NCBI GenBank assembly: GCA_907165135.1 | Contig: OU015567.1 | Location: 7,631,001 to 7,695,000, forward strand | DNA from: Oikopleura dioica | Taxonomy: Eukaryota > Chordata > Appendicularia > Copelata > Oikopleuridae | DNA: 64,000 nucleotides | Direction: 5' to 3' | Shown: piece after piece, positions 10,368 through 18,833 of the stretch | Layout: each line of letters opens with the position of its first letter | How positions within the stretch are numbered: position 1 is the first letter of the stretch | Translations under genes and position numbers: made by a program | Notes under the pieces: generated by a model | Seen by the model: only the letters and a program-made list of their open reading frames with translations | Told to the model about the DNA's origin: nothing | Databases searched by the model: none

Positions 10368-13300
10368 ATGGAAAAGTATGAATTCGGAAGTAAAGATGTT
10401 CTCTGGTGTCAGATTGAAAACTGGTACCCGATTTTCAAAAGGTTTTGCCCAAAGACGGAATTCTTCCCGCTTGATAAGGTAATTCTCTGACCACTTTAGT
10501 CGCTTGCTGATCTGATTCTAGAGCGCGCTCAACTATCTGAAATCAAATGACAGCATCGTTTTACCAGAAGAAGAGCCTGAACCAGCCGGTCCTCAGCCGG
10601 ATATCTTCGGTCAAATTGACTCGGATGATGCTTTCTCTGACTGGTCCACGGACGAAGAAGCGGAGTCTGTTCCACACGTGAATCCAGTCCCAGATCTTTG
10701 CAGAAAAATTCGCCGGGTCATTGGCGAGCGTGCTAGAAAAGCTGTCGTTCCCAAATTGAACTGGAGTTGTCCCTCTGACGCGCTGCATTTTTCGCCAGAT
10801 CAGTCGCTTAAATCAGGGATGGAAATATGACAAAATTTTCCAGCGGCACCGGCACGGCACGGCACAACCAAAATACCCGTGCCGCGGCACGGTACGGCAC
10901 GGCACGGCACAAAATTCAATAATGGGGTGCCGCGGCACCACGGCACGGCACGGCACAAATTTGAGTCATATAAATTATTAATTAAAATGAAAAAAATTAA
11001 AGCTGCTAGTGTTCTTATAGAATTTTGACAAGGTTTAAATGAAAACCATAATAAAATTAAAATCTTGGGTAATTTGAATTTTTCAAACAATGGGTGAGGG
11101 TGGGGTTGGGGACGTTACAAAGATTGACAGCAATGTTCCCAGCCAATGTCAAGCCCCTTAAATTCAAAAATCAAGGAACGGGGCTGAAACGGCCCGAAGG
11201 GCCGTCAAGCCCTTAAATTCAAAAATCAAGGAACGGGGCTGAAACGGCCCGAAGGGCCGTCAAGCCCCTTAAATTCAAAAATCAAGGAACGGGGCTGAAA
11301 CGGCCCGAAGGGCCGTCAAGCCCCTTAAATTCAAAAATCAAGGAACGGGGCTGAAACGGCCCGAAGGGCCGTCAAGCCCCTTAAATTCAAAAATCAAGGA
11401 ACGGGGCTGAAACGGCCCGAAGGGCCGTCAAGCCCCTTAAATTCAAAAATCAAGGAACGGGGCTGAAACGGCCCGAAGGGCCGTCAAGCCCCTTAAATTC
11501 AAAAATCAAGGAACGGGGCTGAAACGGCCCGAAGGGCCGTCAAGCCCCTTAAATTCAAAAATCAAGGAACGGGGCTGAAACGGCCCGAAGGGCCGTCAAG
11601 CCCTTAAATTCAAAAATCAAGGAACGGGGCTGAAACGGCCCGAAGGGCCGTCAAGCCCTTAAATTCAAAAATCAAGGAACGGGGCTGAAACGGCCCGAAG
11701 GGCCGTCAAGCCCCTTAAATTCAAAAATCAAGGAACGGGGCTGAAACGGCCCGAAGGGCCGTCAAGCCCCTTAAATTCAAAAATCAAGGAACGGGGCTGA
11801 AACGGCCCGAAGGGCCGTCAAGCCCCTTAAATTCAAAAATCAAGGAACGGGGCTGAAACGGCCCGAAGGGCCGTCAAGCCCCTTAAATTCAAAAATCAAG
11901 GAACGGGGCTGAAACGGCCCGAAGGGCCGTCAAGCCCCTTAAATTCAAAAATCAAGGAACGGGGCTGAAACGGCCCGAAGGGCCGTCAAGCCCTTAAATT
12001 CAAAAATCAAGGAACGGGGCTGAAACGGCCCGAAGGGCCGTCAAGCCCTTAAATTCAAAAATCAAGGAACGGGGCTGAAACGGCCCGAAGGGCCGTCAAG
12101 CCCCTTAAATTCAAAAATCAAGGAACGGGGCTGAAACGGCCCGAAGGGCCGTCAAGCCCTTAAATTCAAAAATCAAGGAACGGGGCTGAAACGGCCCGAA
12201 GGGCCGTCAAGCCCTTAAATTCAAAATCAAGGAACGGGGCTGAAACGGCCCGAAGGGCCGTCAAGCCCCTTAAATTCAAAAATCAAGGAACGGGGCTGAA
12301 ACGGCCCGAAGGGCCGTCAAGCCCCTTAAATTCAAAAATCAAGGAACGGGGCTGAAACGGCCCGAAGGGCCGTCAAGCCCCTTAAATTCAAAAATCAAGG
12401 AACGGGGCTGAAACGGCCCGAAGGGCCGTCAAGCCCTTAAATTCAAAAATCAAGGAACGGGGCTGAAACGGCCCGAAGGGCCGTCAAGCCCCTTAAATTC
12501 AAAAATCAAGGAACGGGGCTGAAACGGCCCGAAGGGCCGTCAAGCCCCTTAAATTCAAAAATCAAGGAACGGGGCTGAAACGGCCCGAAGGGCCGTCAAG
12601 CCCTTAAATTCAAAAATCAAGGAACGGGGCTGAAACGGCCCGAAGGGCCGTCAAGCCCTTAAATTCAAAAATCAAGGAACGGGGCTGAAACGGCCCGAAG
12701 GGCCGTCAAGCCCTTAAATTCAAAAATCAAGGAACGGGGCTGAAACGGCCCGAAGGGCCGTCAAGCCCCTTAAATTCAAAAATCAAGGAACGGGGCTGAA
12801 ACGGCCCGAAGGGCCGTCAAGCCCCTTAAATTCAAAAATCAAGGAACGGGGCTGAAACGGCCCGAAGGGCCGTCAAGCCCCTTAAATTCAAAAATCAAGG
12901 AACGGGGCTGAAACGGCCCGAAGGGCCGTCAAGCCCTTAAATTCAAAAATCAAGGAACGGGGCTGAAACGGCCCGAAGGGCCGTCAAGCCCTTAAATTCA
13001 AAAATCAAGGAACGGGGCTGAAACGGCCCGAAGGGCCGTCAAGCCCTTAAATTCAAAAATCAAGGAACGGGGCTGAAACGGCCCGAAGGGCCGTCAAGCC
13101 CCTTAAATTCAAAAATCAAGGAACGGGGCTGAAACGGCCCGAAGGGCCGTCAAGCCCCTTAAATTCAAAAATCAAAGAACGGGAATTGTCCTTTATATTT
13201 ACCGATAATAAAAATTTTATGTGAAAATAGTGTTATACTGTGCCGCGGTGCCGCAACCAGATTTTATTCTGCGGCACGGCACGGTACGGCACGTGCCGTG

Positions 13301-14523
13301 CCGTGCCATGCCGCTGTGCCGTGCCGTGCCGTGCCGCTCAGATTTGCATCCCTGGCTTAAATGCATGAGCCCGAACGAGGTGTTTCTCCTTCTCAAATCG
13401 TCCGACAAAATTAATCACGACTTGACTTATCCTTTTGAAAACTGCAACGACTCTGATGATTCTGAAAGTCCGGTTTATACACTGGCTCTGCAAGAATTTG
13501 CAAAACTCGCTCCTTCTCGTGAATTTCGTTGCTTTATTCGCGACAAAAAGCCAGTTGCGATTTGTTCCAGATCGACTACATTCAGCGATGACGAGGAAGA
13601 CTTTTTCGACGAAGTTTACGAGGAGCTTTTGGAGTTTTTAGATCTACAAATCATTCCGAAAGTAGAACTAAGTTCATTCGTAATTGATGTTTACAAAAAA
13701 GAAGCGTCAGGGTTTCTGATTTTTGGATTCAGTCCTTTTGGGCTACCAACCTGGAGCATGTACTTTTCATGGAAGGCCTGGTTCGAATTCCGTTTAACCC
13801 GTTAACTGGGCATCCGATCTTATGCGTTAACGGGCGCGTGGCAGTCTAATGTCCACGCACCTTTTGGTGTTTTCTGAGAAATAGGGATGAGAAAAATTAA
13901 TTCCAAGTGTAAAATCTGATTCAGAAGCGTCTTCTCTTTCTCCTTCATCTTTTTGTTTTGTTTTTGTGATTCGTTTAGGGGTTGAAAATTGAGGTCAAAG
14001 TTACGTCAATTTTCGACGCTGAGATTGGAGAAAAAGGGAAAGAAGGGAAAGGCGGGCGATTTGTATTATTCTTTCCCTTTTTCTCGCTCACTGAAGTTTT
14101 TCTTTCGCTTCTCCCGACCTGAATTTCATGCCGATTTTTTTCAAAATCACACAAACAGATAGAGAATCGATTGAATTTTTAAAAAATACAAAAATTTTTG
14201 ATAAAAACTTGAGTTTCTCCTATCTTATGGCTCTACAATGGCTGCGTGGCCGTGAGACAGCCACGCGCCTGTTAACGGGTTAAATAAGCTAGCAATCAGC
14301 ATAAATTTTTAACCGAGCAAAGGAACTATATGACGACGAATTTGGAGTCGAAGAGCCAGTCTATCGGTTCAATGATGGAGAGCAAGTGATAGGCTTGAGC
14401 CAGGACAATCGAGTACCACTGGACGCCATTCACATATCGCAAGGATTAGACTCGCAGAAATTAGTAGATTACATGCAACTTGTCAAAGAAGGAAAGCTTG
14501 ATGGAGAAGGACTACAGTCGTAA
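10368..14523 (+). CDS. CDC123: CDC123 (eIF2 assembly factor), interrupted by a transposon
   Basis: Exon 1 is 10368-10478. Exon 2 begins at 10522, is interrupted at 10813 by a 2.54-kb element, and resumes at 13363 to 13775. The last exon is 14323-14523. Removing the element plus one 8-bp target copy gives 338 aa, the family's size (human 336), with perfect phase. Hallmarks are KAVVPKLNW, FLLLKSSD, SREFRCFI and SPFG ... FSW. In the family this ATP-grasp protein loads eIF2-gamma onto eIF2-alpha in the cytoplasm. The usual metal-ligand motif IDFNPFG reads IFGFSPFG, so an Asp and an Asn appear replaced by Gly and Ser. The last intron (13776-14322) has a GC donor and contains a TTAA-flanked MITE. 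TATCAG|AAACGATG at the start looks like a trans-splice acceptor. Either the element is spliced out, or this allele or copy is broken. Confidence 0.85.
10842..10957. repeat. Left subterminal GGCAC repeats
   Basis: Many direct copies of the pentamer GGCAC/CGGCA (interrupted by AT-rich bases) lie just inside the left end of the hAT-like element. Subterminal short repeats are a known transposase-binding arrangement in hAT elements, so this may be a binding array. Confidence 0.75.
11148..13183. repeat. Minisatellite, 55-56 bp unit, about 36 copies
   Basis: A near-perfect head-to-tail array whose unit runs from GTCAAGCCCCTTAAATTC through AAGGAACGGGGCTGAAACG to the palindrome GGCCCGAAGGGCC. Units differ mainly by three or four C in AAGCCC(C)TT, giving 55- and 56-bp versions. 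The final copy is truncated and changes to AAAGAACGGG. The array fills most of the hAT-like element, so the insertion grew by internal amplification before or after it landed. Confidence 0.97.
13239..13338. repeat. Right subterminal GGCAC/GTGCC repeats
   Basis: Copies of CGGCA then GTGCC run up to the right terminal repeat, mirroring the left subterminal array. The change of orientation in the middle (GGCACGTGCC) makes a local palindrome. Confidence 0.75.
13798..14279. mobile_element. TTAA-flanked MITE in the last CDC123 intron
   Basis: A 482-bp element with inverted ends CCCGTTAAC ... GTTAACGGG, flanked by TTAA on both sides (13794-13797 and 14280-14283). TTAA duplication is the mark of piggyBac-type insertion. 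Just inside each end is a second shared block with GGGCGCGTGGC / GCCACGCGCC. No transposase frame is present. It makes up most of the 547-bp intron 13776-14322. Confidence 0.8.
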
Positions 14524-14595
14524 TTTCTTCGACGTTCTTTTGCTCAAAATTGTAAAAAGGTGTAATCGGCCAAACTTAATGAAATTTTACTTAGA

Positions 14596-16128
14596 ATGAG
14601 ATTGAGTCCGTCCGCTATTTCTTTGTTCCAATCGGCAACTGCTCTTCTCAAAAGATCACAAATCGAAAAAGAGCGTCTAAAAGGCTGTATCGTAGGCTTG
14701 TGGAAGACAGACGCGTTTTACTCTGACCTTGGCCTCGTCTACGCTGATGAGTCTTCTGTGATCATCGATGAAATAGACGACCCAAAGTTCTCCCCATACA
14801 AAGCAATTGATGAGCCGGGAATATATGTTTTTGAAAAGAAGCTTGAAAACCGAAAGTGCCTGATGGATTTACCAGTAGCTCCTGTTCAACCTGAAAAAGT
14901 CTCAATGAAAAGTTTCGAAGCACTTGTTACGGAAATCAACAGAATCTGCAAGACATTTCGGAAAACAGATGGGAACTTGAACTTCAAGGGAATCCACGAG
15001 CAAGAGATTATTAAAAATCTTTATCATTTTGACGGCCCTACGATGGACAGTGTGAAGTTCTCTCGAGGTCTCAATTCTTGGCAAACAAGAGGGGCCGAAA
15101 TCCCAAAGTGTCAAAAAGTTTCTGCGAAAGACTTATCCTACGACGAGTTCAAGCACTCTTATGTTGAGCGAAATCGACCGGTAATCATCGCCGATGCTGT
15201 TGATAATTGGAAGGCATTTGACCTTTGGTCAAAGGAATATTTTCTCGAAAAACTGGAAGACGCAAAAATTCACGTGAAGCTTGGCGAGAGCGGTGTCTTT
15301 GAAGGACCCGAGGAGCGCGAATTATGGAATGATGCGGAGGAAAACGAATTACCGGAAAAACTTACGAAGAAATTGCGATTTCCTGAGCTTGTCATGGCCA
15401 GGCCGGGACATGTTCAATTAGAAATGAGTAAAATATTCGATCTGTTTCAAACTTCCTTGAGAGATCCAAACAAGGAATCATGGACATCTGGTAACGTTGA
15501 TTTTTCTGTTTAACTCAATGAAATGATTTTAGCGTATATCGAGTACACGCCGATGAAATCTTCGAACGCTTTTTCAATTTTGAAACCTGACGTGCCTGAA
15601 ATCAAAAAATACTTTCACGAGCTCAAGCTGCATCACCAAAATATCTGGATTGGTGATGGGCAGACGTTAGGGAAGATGCATTTCGACGAGTATGAAAACG
15701 GACTGGTAATGATAAAAGGATCGAAGCAGTTTCTGATCTACGACCCACGTGACAATCGGAATCTTTACGAGGGACATATTCCAGAAGCCAGATTTGAAAT
15801 CGAAGAAACAAAGGAGGGAAAATATAAACTTATTCGAGACGGGCTTCAAGAATCAACGTCCATGGTGATGGCTCCTGTAAATGTCCTCAACCCAGATTAC
15901 GAGAATTTTCCGCTTTTCAAAAATGCAAAACCTATGAACTGTACTGTAGGCCCGGGTGAGATGCTTTACTTACCTTCTTACTGGTGGCACGAAGTTCAGA
16001 GCTTTCCCGATTTAGATGAATACTTAAACATCGCCGTTAACTTTTGGTACGAGCCTTTCTTCTCCAAAGAATTTCCTTGTGCCGAGTGTCCTTTAGAGAT
16101 TAATCCACAATACTTTGATCTTCTGTAA
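14596..16128 (+). CDS. JmjC-domain Fe(II)/2-oxoglutarate oxygenase, JMJD7-like
   Basis: Two exons, 14596-15490 and 15533-16128, about 496 aa. The N-terminal 150 residues are unrecognised. From about residue 175 there is a cupin/JmjC domain: DLSYDEFKHSYVERNRPVIIAD, then the iron ligands HFD in LGKMHFDEYENG, the motif GSKQFLIYDP, and the distal His in MLYLPSYWWHEVQ, followed by NIAVNFWYEPFF. Spacing and the last motifs most resemble JMJD7 (a Lys/Asn hydroxylase of GTPases); HIF1AN or related hydroxylases are alternatives. ACTTAG|aATG at the start is a good trans-splice acceptor, and the start is only 72 bp from the CDC123 stop, so co-transcription is likely. The substrate is not inferable. Confidence 0.75.
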
Positions 16129-16223
16129 AAAGACCCAATTTTCTGTAGGCCTACTTTAGTGGTTTAAAATAGTGCAATATTTAATTTACAGCTACAATAT
16201 TATCGACATATTTGCGATTTAGA

Positions 16224-17171
16224 ATGCTCCCAAAGATTCCAAATCATTTACCGCCCACAAACAAAGTCGACTATCTCTTGGACTTGTCAGAATTGCTGGT
16301 TATTCACTTGATGGAAGAAACTGGCACCAAAGTGATCCCGTTACAAAGAGTAATCGACTTTATCCTTGAGAACATTCCCAGTAACCTGCCAGTAGGACAA
16401 GAGCTCATCGACGAAATACTCTCATTAATTTCGGCGAATCCTAAAATGACATACAAACTCAAAGCGAGGACGAACCGAATTCTCCATGACGGGAAGAATA
16501 TCCATTTACTCGACGAAAAGTATTGGTTCGGTGAAACCTCCCTCCCATCAGAGCGACCGCCGCTTGGAAGAAAGATAAATCTGCCGGAACATATTTCCAA
16601 TCTTATATTCGATCCTCAAATACGTTTCGAAGCCGTCCGTGGTTTTTGGTTCAGGCCAAAGCAAAATAAAGGCCTTCTTCTTTCGAGATTGGGGCAGATG
16701 ATCGGTCAGACACCACGCTTACCTGCATTCGTTTATAATTTCATTTTAGTACACGATTATGGCTGTTTTGTTACCTATCTGCTACAGTGCTGTCGAGAAT
16801 ACCGCCCGCATTGGAACGAAACTGACGTTAAAATTTACGAAACGCGTCTGAAGGATCAAATCATGCAGCGGATAAAATCAAACCTAAATGTCGCCAGTTG
16901 CCTCGACTTGCCCTACATATCATTCTACACCTTCACTGTCCCTCTCCTCGTTGATTCCAACCTCATCAACTGTTTCCTCACTCACACGGCAGTCAACTAC
17001 GCTCAAGATGGCCTCTTTCTGAAATCCGGACCAGGGCAAGTTTCAGAAAGCTGGGACGATGACAACAGCGAAATGGAGCCTGAAGAAGTCATCACAGAAA
17101 ACTTGAAAAAGCTAGGCGACGATGATATTTTGTCTGTTTACTCCTCATCTTCGCGCACATCATGGAAATAA
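16224..17171 (+). CDS. Unrecognised single-exon protein, 315 aa
   Basis: The ATG at 16224 follows GATTTAG|a, the same acceptor-ATG layout as its neighbours, so I prefer it to the in-frame ATG at 16212. No intron is needed. Residues about 20-100 are predicted-looking helices and a turn (LLDLSELLVIHLMEETGTKVIPLQRVIDFI), reminiscent of a winged-helix fold but not enough to name. The middle is basic and aromatic, with FWFRPKQNKGLLLSRLGQMIG and a CCREYRPHW stretch. The tail is acidic and Ser-rich (SEMEPEEV ... SVYSSSSRTSWK). It sits 95 bp after the JmjC stop and is probably in the same transcription unit. I do not recognise the family. Confidence 0.6.
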   Translation: MLPKIPNHLPPTNKVDYLLDLSELLVIHLMEETGTKVIPLQRVIDFILENIPSNLPVGQELIDEILSLISANPKMTYKLKARTNRILHDGKNIHLLDEKYWFGETSLPSERPPLGRKINLPEHISNLIFDPQIRFEAVRGFWFRPKQNKGLLLSRLGQMIGQTPRLPAFVYNFILVHDYGCFVTYLLQCCREYRPHWNETDVKIYETRLKDQIMQRIKSNLNVASCLDLPYISFYTFTVPLLVDSNLINCFLTHTAVNYAQDGLFLKSGPGQVSESWDDDNSEMEPEEVITENLKKLGDDDILSVYSSSSRTSWK

Positions 17172-17425
17172 CTGTATTTACTGATAATGTTTAAACAACC
17201 CAACTATAGAAAAATCAAATCGATAATAAAATGCCCTCACTTTTTTGTAACAAATTGAACTTTAAAATCGAACCAAACTCTGCCTAACGATCAAACCAAT
17301 TTCGGCGCCAACAAAAACAGTCACTCGCTGAGATAAGAAATCTCTCGCCTTGCATTTTTGTTGTCTCATTTTTAGCCTACCAGAGCACCTTTTACGTTAG
17401 CTGAAGACAGATAGAAATATTTTTT

Positions 17426-18502
17426 ATGAACGATCTCACTTCAGCAATGGATGAGTGGTCCTTTAACGTAAGGGATCAGGCACTTGGCGACAAGACGGGT
17501 ACCGACGACGTCTTTTCCGGTAGCTTTTTCTTGGAAGAAGACAAACCTGGACATGAGAAACAAGTTCGAAGGAGGTAAGAAGAGAATGAAATAAGAGATG
17601 GGTGTCTCTAGGTTAACTTTAAATGTGCAGATGATTGATACAAAATTTTAGCGCTCGGCTTTCATCACGTAAGAAAAAAGGCGTGAAATTTCTCGTGGAA
17701 AAAGAAGCCGAGAAAACTCCACGACCACCGGCAAAGAAGAAGCCCAAGCAGGATCTTCCAGTTCCAAAAATCGAGGAATCGGAGGAAAAACCAAAGAAAG
17801 CCGCTCATGTCGCGGCTAAGAAGGTGGAACCAGTGCGGGCTACTACCAAGGCAGCGACGAAAAAGGTGGAGAAAACTGAGGCACCGAAGCCCTCTACTGC
17901 TTCTCTTCCCAAGCCGGTGGTGAAGGGAAGAAAAACAGAGACGGATCTAGGCGAGTTCTTCAAGTATAAGAACGATAAGGGCAAGGTTCGACGCAGTACG
18001 ACGAATCCACAGCCCTTTAGTTTCATGGTACGCGAAGAACAGAAGAAGAAAGCACGGGAGGCTGCGAAGCAGGCATCAGCTGCTAATGTGTACAAGGACG
18101 ACGAGTTAGAGTTCACCTCTAAGCCGGCCGTCCGAACAACCACTGCTGCAACTGTTAACCGTCTTGCTCAGCCAAAGAAAGTAGCGGCTCCCGTCGACGA
18201 TGAAAAGAAAGAAGCACGACGCATTGCCAAGGCGAGACGAACTACTCGAGCGCTTTCGCCGAAATTTCGCACAGCTGCGCGCGCTGCTTCGCGAAAGTTC
18301 TCCACAACGGAAAATAAACCAGCTGAAGGAACTGAAAAGGAGGAACCCAAGAAGGTAACCGAAAATCAAGATCTTCAGGCATCTCTGACTGATTATTTAG
18401 AATAACACCGAGCGCAAGCCCTTCAAGCCAACGGTCGCAAAGTCGCCAAACTTCCACTACACAGCACGCGCTAAGAAGCGAGCCTTGGCCGAGCAGAACT
18501 GA
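17426..18502 (+). CDS. Lys/Ala-rich protein, possibly TPX2-like microtubule-associated
   Basis: Three exons: 17426-17574, 17652-18354 and 18401-18502, about 317 aa; a MNDLTSAMDEW start with consistent phases. The protein is very basic (KKK, AAKK and RTT runs). Two short motifs recall TPX2-type repeats: PQPFSFMVREEQKKKAREAA (Pro-Phe-x-Phe followed by a charged helix) and the C-terminal KPFKPTVAKSPNFH. Proteins with such repeats bind spindle microtubules. The N-terminus contains a hydrophobic/acidic DVFSGSFFLEED segment. Low-complexity composition makes the assignment weak; a nucleolar or chromatin-associated basic protein is the alternative. Confidence 0.55.
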
Positions 18503-18833
18503 TTACAACGCTGCTCTGATGCTGCCCAAAACTTTCACCATTTCCACATAACAACCGTTCACCACACAACTTTTTGTATAAAAGAAACTAAAAGAACATC
18601 CTGTGCACTCTAATAAAACTGACTGTTTTACTAAAACGATAATTTTCCCGACATGATCTAAAATTGCATAATTCTTTGCATATTTTTATTCATAAGTCGT
18701 TGTTGTTTTATTTCTAGATTTCTCATGTTTTTTTTTCTCACACATTTTTCGAGCGGTATATTGACAATAGAATCACTTTTTAATCAAATCAGTTGATAAT
18801 TATTCCTGTTTAAGAAATTGTACTCGAAAGAAA
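18503..18833. other. Intergenic region before HEATR1
   Basis: A 331-bp gap with an AATAAAA poly(A) signal near 18612 for the upstream gene, then T-rich DNA leading to the HEATR1 ATG. No RNA gene or repeat is seen. Confidence 0.5.

Larger units (their letters stand above)
10814..13354. mobile_element. hAT-like non-autonomous element inside a CDC123 exon
   Basis: The element is 2541 bp. It starts CAGGGATGGAAAT and ends ATTTGCATCCCTG: a 13-bp terminal inverted repeat with one mismatch. It is flanked by an exact 8-bp target duplication GCTTAAAT (10806-10813 and 13355-13362). An 8-bp duplication and a CAGGG start are typical of the hAT superfamily. It has no transposase frame; its body is subterminal GGCAC repeats on both sides and a large minisatellite in the centre. 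It interrupts the codons between DALHFSPDQSLK and CMSPNEV of CDC123. Confidence 0.9.

Noticed and set aside
10800-11090. Cys/Pro/Arg-rich open frames in the GGCAC repeats (also 13217-13408)
   Set aside because: Translations of a pentamer repeat in a transposon; not conserved and without start or splice context.
11148-13183. CRISPR-like array
   Set aside because: Units follow each other head to tail with no unique spacers, differ by single bases and lie in animal DNA inside a transposon; it is a minisatellite.
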